Source: Dehalococcoidia bacterium (GTDB taxonomy: Bacteria > Chloroflexota > Dehalococcoidia > SZUA-161). Taken from it: DNA of 64,000 nucleotides. Within the stretch, counting starts at the first letter, position 1. Every line of letters starts with the position of its first letter. This document shows, piece by piece, positions 8,574 to 18,343 of this stretch. The DNA lies in NCBI GenBank assembly GCA_014874385.1, contig JACWAE010000118.1, positions 1-64,000 of the forward strand, read 5' to 3'. Made by a program: the position numbers and the translations under genes. The notes beneath the pieces are model-generated. The model saw only the letters and a list, made by a program, of their open reading frames with translations. It ran no database searches and was not told where the DNA came from.

Positions 8574-9237
8574 GAATGAGACGGCCTTGACGGTAAGGGC
8601 GGATAATGCCGCTTTACGCAACAAAACTTCTCAAGTGTTCGCAATTCAACGGGCGGAAGCCGGAGCCGACGACTATGTACCGCACGTCAGCGCGGGCCAG
8701 GTCAAGCTAATGGCAGTGGTGGCCGGACAGAATAAGCGGCATGGCGAGCGAAACGCCTTGCTAATCAAGTTTTTGTTTGACAGTTGCCTGAGAGTAAGTG
8801 AGGCGCTAGGGGTAAGGCCCGTTGACTTGCAGCGGACGCCGGACGGCTGGACGGTGCGAGTGTTGGGTAAGGGCAGCAAGCCGGGCGTGGTAGCAATATC
8901 AGCCAGCATAGCGGCTGAGTTGCAATCCTACTGCTACCGGGCCAGGATAGGCGAAAGCGAGCGCATATTCCCGCTGAGTCGGTCACAGGCTTTCAGGGTA
9001 GTGACCGAGGCTTTTGACAAGGCGGGCATACCGAGGCCGTCAAAGGAACGTGACCACGTGGGCGGCGTCCATATCCTTCGGCATAGCGGGGCTATTGAGC
9101 GCCTACGGCTTACCGGCAATCCGAGAGCTACCCAAAGCCAGTTAAGGCACAAATCAGCCTTAATGACCCTGCGCTACTTAAAGACATTAAGCGCGGATGA
9201 ATCATTGAAAATTCAACAAGGCGTTGAACTATGGTGA
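8560..9237 (+). CDS. tyrosine recombinase / integrase
   Basis: R in DSCLRVSEAL, HILRHSGA box, QLRHKSALMTLRYLK with terminal Tyr. Confidence 0.85.
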   Translation: MTDGKNETALTVRADNAALRNKTSQVFAIQRAEAGADDYVPHVSAGQVKLMAVVAGQNKRHGERNALLIKFLFDSCLRVSEALGVRPVDLQRTPDGWTVRVLGKGSKPGVVAISASIAAELQSYCYRARIGESERIFPLSRSQAFRVVTEAFDKAGIPRPSKERDHVGGVHILRHSGAIERLRLTGNPRATQSQLRHKSALMTLRYLKTLSADESLKIQQGVELW

Positions 9238-9309
9238 GACTAATAATAGTCCTAAAAAACAGGGCAAAGAGTGTTGACATTCTACAGATATGTCCTTATA
9301 ATAACAGGC

Positions 9310-9468
9310 ATGAATAGTATTGAACTTCCGAAATTAACCTGTACCAGGTGCGGACATACGTGGATACCACGCACATCACACCCTAAGAATTGCCCTAAGT
9401 GTGACAGTCCTTATTGGAACAAGCCAAAGGTAAAGCAATCAGGGCCAAAAAGGAAGGTGAAGCCATGA
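9310..9468 (+). CDS. small zinc-ribbon protein
   Basis: LTCTRCGHTWIPRTSHPKNCPKCDSPYWNKP; stop overlaps the ATG of the next gene (ATGA). Confidence 0.6.
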   Translation: MNSIELPKLTCTRCGHTWIPRTSHPKNCPKCDSPYWNKPKVKQSGPKRKVKP

Positions 9469-11180
9469 AAGCAGGTGTCTATTGCCGGGTGTCTACAGAC
9501 AATCAGGAGCGCGAAGGCACGAGCCTACACACGCAGCTAGAGGCTTGCCAGAAGCATTGCCAGACTAAAGGTTATCAGATAGCCTATCAATTCAGTGAGG
9601 CATATTCAGGCTTGAGCCTGGAACGGCCTAAGCTGAACGAAGTGCGCAGCCTGATAAGAGACAAACAAATAGCCGTTTTGGTGGTTTACTGCTTGGACAG
9701 ACTGAGCCGCGATCCGGTGCATGGTGTTATTCTCACTGAGGAACTTGAAAAGTACAAAGTTGCACTTGAAGCAGTAACCGAGAATGTCGATAGCTCCGAT
9801 TTGGGCAAGCTGATAAGCTATATCCGGGGCTATGCCAGCAAGCTAGAGGCTGAGAAGATACGGGAGCGCTGCACACGCGGTAAGCGGGCCAGGGCAAGGG
9901 AAGGCCGCATACCTGGCGGCGGCGGTACAACTATTTACGGCTATACCTATAAAAAGGTGTCAGAAAAGAACGGCGGGCGGCGGGTCATAAACGAAACTGA
10001 GGCGTCCTGGGTGCGCCAGATGTATCAATGGCTAGTCAATGAGGGCTTGTCTACCAATGCGATCACCTATCGTCTGAGGGCTTTGGACGCGCCTACCAAG
10101 TTCGGTAAAATGTGGAATAGGCACAGCGTACAGGCGATACTGATTAACCCGGCTTACACTGGCAAGACCTACACTTTCACCACCGTTAGGGGCCGTGGGC
10201 GACTCACCCGGCCAGAATCAGAGTGGATTGAGATTGAGGGCGTTACACCGGCCATAATCAGCCAAGAGGTATTTGACGCGGCACGGAAACAGCTACAGGT
10301 AAACCGGACTAAGACAGTACCCGCTACCAAGCATGAATACCTCTTGCGCGGGCATTTACGCTGCCGCCAGTGTGGACGTGCCTACGTGGGCTGCATAGCC
10401 CGCAGGAGCCTGCAGAACGGCAAGCAATATGTCAAGCTATATTATCGCTGTATGGGCAAGTCGAAGGTCGACGTGCCGCTTGAGCGGTGCTGTAACAAGG
10501 GCTGGTCCGCTAAGAGGCTTGAGGGCATGGTATGGGCCGAACTTGAACGCTATTTGAGTGACCGTGACCTTATAAAAAATGAGCTTGAAAAAGAGCGCCA
10601 GGACGCGGGCCAGTTAGGGGCATTTGAGGCTGAACTAGAGCGCGTGGAGCGCCAGCTTAAGGCAGCTGATGGTGAGCAGCGCCAGCTTTTACAGTGGGCC
10701 TTAAAGGACTTCCCGGCTAACCTAGTAGAGGCAGAAAATAGGCGTCTGAACAAGGCGAAAGAAACACTGAAGGCTCAAAAGACCGAGCTAGAGGCACAGC
10801 TTAAGGCCAGCCAGGACGCCGTTATCAAGGTGCCGAACCTTGAACGCTTTATTGAGGATATGCAGAAGCGATTGCCGGAACTGGACTTTGAGGGCAAGCG
10901 CCTTGCCTTAGATATGCTCGGTATCATGGTATACCTTGACGGTGAGAATGTGGAAGTCACCGGCATAATTGATCCTGAAAAACAGGTGTTACGCTGCCCA
11001 AGCAATATCAGTTGCACGGCTCTGGCCCTCGGCAAAAACATAGATGACGATTGTCCCCATAAGCAGGAGCTTTGCGACATGCTGGCCGAGGACTCGGGCT
11101 CGTCATCCCGCATCTGGGGGAGGCTCGACCCTAACGTAGCCCGCAGGGCGCTGGGCATAGAGCCAGACCTTAAGGAGTGA
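9465..11180 (+). CDS. large serine recombinase
   Basis: MKAGVYCRVSTDNQEREGTSLHTQLEAC resolvase domain; recombinase domain; C-terminal zinc-ribbon (CRQCGRAYVG...YYRC) and coiled coil. Confidence 0.92.
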   Translation: MKAGVYCRVSTDNQEREGTSLHTQLEACQKHCQTKGYQIAYQFSEAYSGLSLERPKLNEVRSLIRDKQIAVLVVYCLDRLSRDPVHGVILTEELEKYKVALEAVTENVDSSDLGKLISYIRGYASKLEAEKIRERCTRGKRARAREGRIPGGGGTTIYGYTYKKVSEKNGGRRVINETEASWVRQMYQWLVNEGLSTNAITYRLRALDAPTKFGKMWNRHSVQAILINPAYTGKTYTFTTVRGRGRLTRPESEWIEIEGVTPAIISQEVFDAARKQLQVNRTKTVPATKHEYLLRGHLRCRQCGRAYVGCIARRSLQNGKQYVKLYYRCMGKSKVDVPLERCCNKGWSAKRLEGMVWAELERYLSDRDLIKNELEKERQDAGQLGAFEAELERVERQLKAADGEQRQLLQWALKDFPANLVEAENRRLNKAKETLKAQKTELEAQLKASQDAVIKVPNLERFIEDMQKRLPELDFEGKRLALDMLGIMVYLDGENVEVTGIIDPEKQVLRCPSNISCTALALGKNIDDDCPHKQELCDMLAEDSGSSSRIWGRLDPNVARRALGIEPDLKE

Positions 11181-11184
11181 AACC

Positions 11185-11403
11185 TTGGAATATGATTTTA
11201 GCTGGGTATACTGTCCTGAATGCAATATTACCCTTGTCTTTGAGTGCCGCCTGGAGAAAGATGGAGGGCGCACCGAGATGATAGTCTGCCCTAAATGTGG
11301 ACTCGAGTTAGGAGAGATAAGAGCTGACTGCGGCTGTGACTGCATCGGTATGGCCTGCGGCTATATCTACCCGGGGCGACCCTGCTGCGGCGGAGGTTAC
11401 TGA
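11185..11403 (+). CDS. small Cys-rich zinc-ribbon-like protein
   Basis: YCPECNITLVF...IVCPKCGLELGE. Confidence 0.45.
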   Translation: MEYDFSWVYCPECNITLVFECRLEKDGGRTEMIVCPKCGLELGEIRADCGCDCIGMACGYIYPGRPCCGGGY

Positions 11404-11408
11404 GAATC

Positions 11409-11624
11409 TCACTTCTTGGACTTCGGCTTCTTGGCCTTCTTGAATCCGGACAGGTCCAATCCCTCAACCCAGGCATCGTTCAATTTCTCGAGCTTCTGCT
11501 CCCGCTTCTTGCCTTTCCGCCAGAAATCCTTGCACCCTTCTTCGGGCGTGACATTGGGCCGTTTGGGGTTGCGGCAGCCCCGCCAATCATACTCACAGTA
11601 GTTGCATAAAAAAGTCTGCTTCAA
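11409..11624 (-). CDS. small Cys-containing hypothetical protein
   Basis: MKQTFLCNYCEYDWRGCRNPKRPNVTPEEGCKDF, Lys-rich tail. Confidence 0.45.
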   Translation of the reverse strand: MKQTFLCNYCEYDWRGCRNPKRPNVTPEEGCKDFWRKGKKREQKLEKLNDAWVEGLDLSGFKKAKKPKSKK

Positions 11625-11660
11625 AATTCTCCCTGGGTCTACGATAAAATTTTGAACTGA

Positions 11661-12665
11661 TTAGCAAATCCGCGGCAGTTGCTCGCCGACCAGCATATCC
11701 ACGATGCGGGATGCGCCCATGCGGGTCTTCATCACCACCCGCCCTAGGTGCTCCGACACCACCTCGCCGATAATGGCAGCCTCTTTGCCGTACTTGTTGC
11801 GGCGCATCACCTCAATCATCTTCTCTGCGCCATTCGCAGCCACCACGGCCGCCAGCTTGCCCTCGTTGGCTACATATAGCGGGTCGAATCCCAGCAGCTC
11901 GCAGGCAGCCTGCACCACTTCATGAACCGGTAAGTTCGCTTCCTCTATCCTGATGCCCACCCTGGAACTCTCGGCGAACTCGTTCAAAGTACTCGCTAGC
12001 CCTCCTCTGGTGGGGTCGCGCAGGCAGCGTATCTCGACACCGCTATCCAGCATCTCGGCCACCAGCTTATTCAAAGGAGAGCAATCGCTCTTGACAGAGG
12101 AGGAGAATTGCAGACCCTCTCGCTGGCTGATCACAGCGATGCCGTGGTCGCCTATGGAGCCGCTGAGTATGACCTTATCGCCTGCCCTGGCATTGGAGCC
12201 CGAGATTTCCACGCCGGGCGGGATAACCCCTACGCCGGCGCTGTTGATGAACAGCTTGTCGGCACTTCCCTTGTTCACCACCTTGGTATCACCGGTAACC
12301 ACCTTGACCCCGGCCTCCTGAGCAGCCTTCTTAATCGAGCCGATGATGCGCTTCAGGTCGGACATGGGAAGACCTTCCTCGATAATCAAGGCTATGCTCA
12401 TGTATTTGGGGACAGCGCCGCTCATGGAGAGGTCGTTCACCGTGCCGCAAACCGCCAGTTTCCCGATGTCGCCCCCGGGAAAGAAGATGGGATTGACCAC
12501 ATAGCTATCGGTCGTAAAAGCGAGGCGCCCTTTAAGCTCGAAAACCGCTGAATCATCCAGCTTGTTCAGAAAGGTGTTGTCGAACAGGGGAACGAAGTTC
12601 TGCTTCACCAGGTCGTGGCTGAGCTTGCCGCCGCTGCCGTGAGCCAGCAGAATCTTATCTTCCAT
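11661..12665 (-). CDS. hypE: hydrogenase expression/formation protein HypE
   Basis: AIR-synthase-like fold sequence; GSGGKLSHDLVKQ N-terminus and C-terminal PRIC ending typical of HypE. Confidence 0.92.
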   Translation of the reverse strand: MEDKILLAHGSGGKLSHDLVKQNFVPLFDNTFLNKLDDSAVFELKGRLAFTTDSYVVNPIFFPGGDIGKLAVCGTVNDLSMSGAVPKYMSIALIIEEGLPMSDLKRIIGSIKKAAQEAGVKVVTGDTKVVNKGSADKLFINSAGVGVIPPGVEISGSNARAGDKVILSGSIGDHGIAVISQREGLQFSSSVKSDCSPLNKLVAEMLDSGVEIRCLRDPTRGGLASTLNEFAESSRVGIRIEEANLPVHEVVQAACELLGFDPLYVANEGKLAAVVAANGAEKMIEVMRRNKYGKEAAIIGEVVSEHLGRVVMKTRMGASRIVDMLVGEQLPRIC

Positions 12666-12814
12666 AGCCCTCTCACTGTGAGCCTATCACATACTATAGT
12701 CCCAGTCAACGGCTTCCGAATCTTCTTGACACCCCTGTCCTCTCAATATATGATGCTACCATTCATAAAAAGAGTTCATTAGCAATGTGTAGAGTTGACG
12801 GTGGTGTTTAAATA

Positions 12815-13540
12815 ATGACTTTCAAATCAATGACAAAATTTGGCTCTCTGTTTGCCCCAGAAGGAGCAATTTATGTCGCTAGGGGCAAAGAAGGCGTTGT
12901 TCAGCTTTTTGCCGACATTTGTAAAAGCGCGTTGAAGTTGAAAGGTGAGAAAATAACGCCAGCAATTGAAAAAGAAATCCTAGAAGTAGTTCAAAAAAAA
13001 TTAGATGAAATGGATAGTGAAATTAATATAGAAGGAATACCAGACAAATTGATGCCCCTATTTGAAATCAAGAAAAAATCTAAAGTCTTAGGATACTGCA
13101 AGAACCTCGAATTATCAGAAAGCGAATTGTTCCTTCTGATGCATAATTGTTATCAAATAGGCTTCAAGCATAGAGCTAAGTTCACAGAGTTCATTCCTAC
13201 TCACCTAAGAATTCTAGACTCTGACATTTCTGCTATGAAGAACAGAAATTCTCGTCAATTTTTAAAAAAGGTACGTGGGGTTTTCCAGGAGCGGAAACGA
13301 ATCCACATTCATGTACTCGAGAAGGATAATGAATGGCATTGTTTCTATTACACTTACAGCGATATAGAATCTGGTAATAAAAGTCACTGGAACTATGGTT
13401 CCCATCTTCATTACGTGAGCTACCTATGGCCTAATCTAAGGAAACGTCAAGTCTGGGAATCATTTGACCAGCGTACTGTTGAAATCCAAGGGAGTGCTCA
13501 CATTAGACTGCGACCATTCGTTTTTGATTCGAACAGGTAA
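12815..13540 (+). CDS. hypothetical protein inserted between hypE and hypD
   Basis: 241-aa ORF with TTGACA-N17-TATGAT upstream (12726-12754); no family recognised. Confidence 0.6.
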   Translation: MTFKSMTKFGSLFAPEGAIYVARGKEGVVQLFADICKSALKLKGEKITPAIEKEILEVVQKKLDEMDSEINIEGIPDKLMPLFEIKKKSKVLGYCKNLELSESELFLLMHNCYQIGFKHRAKFTEFIPTHLRILDSDISAMKNRNSRQFLKKVRGVFQERKRIHIHVLEKDNEWHCFYYTYSDIESGNKSHWNYGSHLHYVSYLWPNLRKRQVWESFDQRTVEIQGSAHIRLRPFVFDSNR

Positions 13541-13607
13541 ATCATTAGTTAGCGGATGAATTTTCAATACCCACATACAGGAGAATTAGTTCTCCTAGCT
13601 GAATTAG

Positions 13608-14726
13608 TTACCGGCCAACCTCACCGTACTGAAAATAGGCGGCGCAGGTGCCCTCGGAGGAGACCATACACGGCCCTATGGGGTGCTCAGGGTTGCACAC
13701 CTTGCGGAATAGCTTGCAGTCCAGAGGAGTCTTTACGGCACGCAGGACGTCTCCGCAGATGCATCCCCTGGGCTCAATCGGCTTGCCAGGCCTGATTTCG
13801 AAATTGTGCTCTGCGTCGTAGCTCTGATATTCCTTCCTCAACCTCAGTCCGCTGCCCGGGACAACGCCTATACCCCGCCAGTTCCCCTCACATACCTCGA
13901 AGACCTTATCCATAAGCTCCAGGGCTATTTTGTTGCCTTCGGGTTTCACGCCGCGGCGATAGGCTATCTCCACCCTGGGCTGCCCGATTTCAATCTGAGC
14001 CACCAGCATATCAACACACTGCAAGATATCCAGAGGCTCGAAGCCTGATACGACGCAGGCGATTCCGTAGTCGCGTGGTATGAACTCGTAGGGCCGCGAA
14101 CCGATGATGGCGCTGACGTGTCCGGGGCAGATGAGGCCGTCAATCTTCACCTCACCGGAATCAAGCAGTGCTTTTACTACAGGGGGACACAGCTTATGCA
14201 ACGATAGTACATAGTAATTGTCTATGCCCTGCTGCTGCGCCTGGAGCACCGAGGCGGCGACAGTAGGAGCAGTCGTCTCAAAGCCGACGCCGATGAATAT
14301 GACCGGTCTCGAGAGGTTGCTCCGAGCAATCTCGATGGCATCAAGCGTGGAGTAGACTATCCTGATATCCTTACCCTCTGCTTTGGCCTGCTGCAGGCTG
14401 GAACGGCTTGCAGGCACCTTCATCATATCGCCAAAAGTGGTGATGATAACACCGGGCAATTCAGCTAAGGCGATAGCTTTATCCAAATCAGCGTTGGCGG
14501 TTACGCAGACAGGGCAACCCGGCCCCGAAAGCATCGTGATATTAGGCGGCAAAAGCTGTCTGAGGCCGTGCCTGGCGATGCTGACGGTATGACTGCCGCA
14601 GAACTCCATAAGCCGTGCCGGTTTGGTTGACCTCTGTCGAATCCTGGCTATCAGGCTCTTACCTAATTCAGCATCGCGGAATTCGTTAATATATTTCATC
14701 TTCGTTATTATGAGGGGGTTCACCAA
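13608..14726 (-). CDS. hypD: hydrogenase formation protein HypD
   Basis: LMEFCGSHTVSIARHGLRQLLP, GPGCPVCVT, GFETTAPT motifs. Confidence 0.93.
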   Translation of the reverse strand: MVNPLIITKMKYINEFRDAELGKSLIARIRQRSTKPARLMEFCGSHTVSIARHGLRQLLPPNITMLSGPGCPVCVTANADLDKAIALAELPGVIITTFGDMMKVPASRSSLQQAKAEGKDIRIVYSTLDAIEIARSNLSRPVIFIGVGFETTAPTVAASVLQAQQQGIDNYYVLSLHKLCPPVVKALLDSGEVKIDGLICPGHVSAIIGSRPYEFIPRDYGIACVVSGFEPLDILQCVDMLVAQIEIGQPRVEIAYRRGVKPEGNKIALELMDKVFEVCEGNWRGIGVVPGSGLRLRKEYQSYDAEHNFEIRPGKPIEPRGCICGDVLRAVKTPLDCKLFRKVCNPEHPIGPCMVSSEGTCAAYFQYGEVGR

Positions 14727-14857
14727 TCATTTTTTCAACCCCTGCACCCCACGACCTTTGTAATCCCCCTGTATCCCCCTTTAAAAAAGGGGGATTTGAC
14801 GCTAAAGGAGCTTTGTACCTGAACCCCTTTTAATGAACAAACTCATATTATGTCAAT

Positions 14858-15094
14858 TCAGCCGGAGGACTCTCTGTCCTCGGCCTCGGCGATCTCCTGA
14901 AATATCTTAAGAGTCTCCTGAGCCTCCTCCTCGTCGATAACGTTTATGGCATAGCCCGTGTGAAGCAGCACATAGTCGCCCACCCTAGCCTCGGGTGTGA
15001 GCATAATGCTGGCCTTGCGGCTCACCCCGCCGACCTCCACCTCGGCCTCCACGCCATCTATTGATTTGACCTTCGCCGGTATTGCCAGGCACAT
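14858..15094 (-). CDS. hypC: hydrogenase maturation chaperone HypC
   Basis: MCLAIPAKVKSIDG...VGDYVLLHTGYAINVIDEEEA. Confidence 0.92.
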   Translation of the reverse strand: MCLAIPAKVKSIDGVEAEVEVGGVSRKASIMLTPEARVGDYVLLHTGYAINVIDEEEAQETLKIFQEIAEAEDRESSG

Positions 15095-15120
15095 AATCTC
15101 AACCCTCTTTCATGCCCTAC

Positions 15121-15225
15121 AGGTAGGTTGGAGCATCCGCGCCAACCACGTCTTGTTAGGGGCGAACCAATGTGTTCGCCCTACCCCTCAATTCGGGCAG
15201 ACACATAGGTCTGCCCCTACCCCGT
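15121..15225. repeat. Cluster of palindromic REP-like hairpins
   Basis: GGTTGG..CCAACC, GGGCGAAC-caatgt-GTTCGCCC, GGGCAGAC-acatag-GTCTGCCC. Confidence 0.6.
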
Positions 15226-17535
15226 CCTGATGAAATTGGCGATGACTGCCTGGCCCAGGGAGACCCCGCCGTCGTTTGTGGGTACTTTACTGTGCGTGAG
15301 CACCTCGAACCCGGCCTCCTCCAGAGCAGCCGCCGTCAATCTCAGCAGCAATCTATTCTGGAACACGCCGCCGCTTAAAGCCACCCTGTTAATGCTACTC
15401 ATCTTTGCCAGACGTTGGCACATCTGCACAACCATTTCAGCCATAGTGCGGTGGAACTTCATCGCTATTCTTGACTGGGACATATTGTTTACAATGTCTT
15501 GAATTATGGCACTAAACAAACCCTTGAGATGAACGATGTTCACCCCATTTTGTTCAACGATAGCGAACGGGTAAATTCCGCGCTCGCTCTCGTCCGCTGC
15601 CATCTCCATCTCGATAGCTGCCTGAGCTTCGTAATCTATCCTGCCCCTGATACCGATTAAAGCTGAGACAGCGTCGAACAGCCTGCCGCAGCTTGAGGTC
15701 AGGGGCGAGTTGATTCCCTTCTCCAACTGCTTCTTAATAAGCTCAAGCTCCTGATTGTTCACCTCTTTCAGAAAAGCTAAATCTGGCGTCAGCGCATCTT
15801 TGCCCAGCAGCGTGAGCAGATAGCTGATAGCCATGCGATAAGGCCGCTCGATAGCGACCGTGCCGCCGGGCAGCGGCACATATGCCAGATGCCCTCCTCT
15901 TTCGAATCCCTTGTAGTCTGCTATAAGAAACTCACCGCCCCATATATGTCTGTCACTCCCGTAGCCCGTACCATCGAATGAAACCCCTATCACTTTATCT
16001 TCAACGCCGTTCTCCACCATGCAGCTTACAATGTGGGCGTGGTGATGCTGGACCGGGATAAGCTTCAGCTCCTTCTGCTTATCGCCGAGCGACTTCGCGT
16101 ACTTAGTGGACAGGTACTCAGGGTGCATATCGTAGGCCACTATCCCTGGTTCGATGCGGAACAGCTTCTTGTAGAGCTCGAGTGTAGCCTCGAAGTGCTC
16201 CATCGTCTCCAGATTTTCCAGGTCGCCGATGTGCTGGCTCACAAATGCATAGTTATCCTTAGTCAAACAAAACGTGCTCTTAAGCTCAGCCCCGCAGGCC
16301 AATATCTGCTTTGCCTGGAAGGGAAGATGGACAGGGTATGGGGCATAGCCGCGGGCCCGTCTCACTATCTGTGGCTTGTTCAACTCCACAACAGCCACGC
16401 TATCGTCGTAGCGTGAGTAGATGTCGCGGTTATGTTGCAGAAAATAGTCAGGTATGCCCTTGAGCCGCCGCAATGCTTCGTCATTGTCCTTGGCAATGGG
16501 CTCCTCGCTGAGGTTGCCGCTGGTCATCACCAGAGGCAGGCCAGTCTCTCTAAGTAATACATGATGCAGCGGGGTGTAAGGCAGCATCACCCCGAGATAT
16601 TTGAGATTAGGCGCTACCGATGGCGATATCGTAGAGTCCTCCCTCCGTCGCAACAGCACTATGGGGCACTGCGCCGACGTCAGCAACTCCTCCTCAGGTT
16701 CAGATACCAGGCAATGCTTTTTCACGTCGTCCAATGTGGCAACCATTATGGCCAGGGGCTTGAAAGGACGCCTCTTTCTCTCCCTGAGCAGCTTGACTGC
16801 CTTTTCGCTGGTAGCATCGCAAGCCAGGAGAAAGCCGCCGAGCCCCTTTACAGCCAGAACTTTCCCCTGCTTGAGAAATCCGGCGGCGGTAGCCAGAGCA
16901 TCGTCACACGGCACAGTATTCCCAGCACCGTCAACTAGCTTCAAACTGGGGCCGCACCTGGGGCAGGCATTGGGCTGGGCATGGAAGCGCCGGTCCATAG
17001 GGTCTTCGTACTCGTGCTGACATTGAGGACACATCTTGAAGCCGCGCATGGTGGTCTTGGGACGGTCATAAGGAATGTCCTCGATGATAGTGAAGCGAGG
17101 GCCGCAGTTGGTGCAGTTGGTGAATGGATAACGATAACGCCTGTCGCCCGGATTCAATACCTCACCCAGACAGGGCTTGCAGGTAGCAATGTCAGGCGAA
17201 ACAAGCTGATACTTGCCTTCCTCGGCAATGCTGTGTCTAATCTCAAAGCCGCTGTAGCCCTGCGGTGTATGGCTGGTTACAGAGACGTCTTCCAAACGCG
17301 CCAAAGGCGGTGCCAGAGCTACCAGCTCATCGAGAAATCTGTCTAAAGCGCTCCTCTCCCCTTCCACCTCGATCTTGACATCGCCCGAGGTGTTGCATAC
17401 CCATCCCTTGAGATTGTGTTTGGTGGCAAGCTGATAAACAAAGGGACGGAAGCCAACCCCCTGCACTACACCGCGCACGCTGATGCGCAAGAGCTCTAAA
17501 TTCCCTACCTTAATTGCACACCTCCACCAATTCAT
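15217..17535 (-). CDS. hypF: carbamoyltransferase HypF
   Basis: Acylphosphatase N-terminus (RISVRGVVQGVGFRPFVYQLA), zinc fingers, YrdC-like and Kae1-like domains. Confidence 0.93.
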   Translation of the reverse strand: MNWWRCAIKVGNLELLRISVRGVVQGVGFRPFVYQLATKHNLKGWVCNTSGDVKIEVEGERSALDRFLDELVALAPPLARLEDVSVTSHTPQGYSGFEIRHSIAEEGKYQLVSPDIATCKPCLGEVLNPGDRRYRYPFTNCTNCGPRFTIIEDIPYDRPKTTMRGFKMCPQCQHEYEDPMDRRFHAQPNACPRCGPSLKLVDGAGNTVPCDDALATAAGFLKQGKVLAVKGLGGFLLACDATSEKAVKLLRERKRRPFKPLAIMVATLDDVKKHCLVSEPEEELLTSAQCPIVLLRRREDSTISPSVAPNLKYLGVMLPYTPLHHVLLRETGLPLVMTSGNLSEEPIAKDNDEALRRLKGIPDYFLQHNRDIYSRYDDSVAVVELNKPQIVRRARGYAPYPVHLPFQAKQILACGAELKSTFCLTKDNYAFVSQHIGDLENLETMEHFEATLELYKKLFRIEPGIVAYDMHPEYLSTKYAKSLGDKQKELKLIPVQHHHAHIVSCMVENGVEDKVIGVSFDGTGYGSDRHIWGGEFLIADYKGFERGGHLAYVPLPGGTVAIERPYRMAISYLLTLLGKDALTPDLAFLKEVNNQELELIKKQLEKGINSPLTSSCGRLFDAVSALIGIRGRIDYEAQAAIEMEMAADESERGIYPFAIVEQNGVNIVHLKGLFSAIIQDIVNNMSQSRIAMKFHRTMAEMVVQMCQRLAKMSSINRVALSGGVFQNRLLLRLTAAALEEAGFEVLTHSKVPTNDGGVSLGQAVIANFIRTG

Positions 17536-17632
17536 ATTATACAGGAAAGTGACGTTCAGGGGAAATTCGAATCACACTCATCCATCTAATAAGTTGATTG
17601 ACTCTTCAATTAGCCTTATAGTATTGCAGGGG

Positions 17633-18343
17633 ATGAAAATGGGTAGCAGCAAAATCCTTGTCGTTGAAGACGACCAAAACCTGCTCGATGTCCTGAAGTA
17701 CAACCTCGCCAAAGAAGGCTATGACGTACTCACCGCTGCCGATGGTGTAGAGGCCTTGGATACTGCCCGTAGCAAGAAGCCCGACCTGATTGTCCTCGAT
17801 ATTATGCTTCCCAGGATGGATGGACTCGAGGTCTGCCGCATCCTGCGCAGAGAGATGACTGTGCCCATCCTCATGCTCACCGCCAAGGCTGAAGAAACCG
17901 ACAAGGTAGTTGGACTTGAGCTGGGCGCTGATGACTACATGACCAAACCCTTCAGCATCAGAGAGTTCCTGGCTCGCATCAGGGCAATGCTGCGCCGCGC
18001 AGAGATGATGATAGCCGCTAGCTCCGCTCAAGAAGCGATTCCATCGCTCATTAAGGTCGGCGAACTGGAGATAGACCTCGCTCGCCACACGGTATCCCGA
18101 AGCGGTACCCTTATCGAGCTGAGCCCCAAGGAGTTCGACCTCCTTGCCTTCCTGATTAAGAACAGGGGGCAGGTATTCAGCCGCGACCAGCTACTGGAGA
18201 AGGTCTGGGGCTATGATTACGCAGGCGATACCCGCACCGTAGACGTCCACATAAGGTGGCTAAGGCAAAAGATCGAAGCAGACCCAGCAACCCCCGGCCA
18301 CCTTTTGACGGTGCGGGGCATCGGCTACAAATTCGAGGGATGA
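17633..18343 (+). CDS. phoB: phosphate response regulator PhoB/PhoP-like (OmpR family)
   Basis: Receiver plus winged helix; located upstream of phoR-like HK and pst operon. Confidence 0.82.
   Translation: MKMGSSKILVVEDDQNLLDVLKYNLAKEGYDVLTAADGVEALDTARSKKPDLIVLDIMLPRMDGLEVCRILRREMTVPILMLTAKAEETDKVVGLELGADDYMTKPFSIREFLARIRAMLRRAEMMIAASSAQEAIPSLIKVGELEIDLARHTVSRSGTLIELSPKEFDLLAFLIKNRGQVFSRDQLLEKVWGYDYAGDTRTVDVHIRWLRQKIEADPATPGHLLTVRGIGYKFEG

Noticed and set aside
11661-17535. Complete hydrogenase operon
   Set aside because: Only maturation genes hypE, hypD, hypC and hypF are visible; no hydrogenase structural subunits, hypA or hypB in this window.
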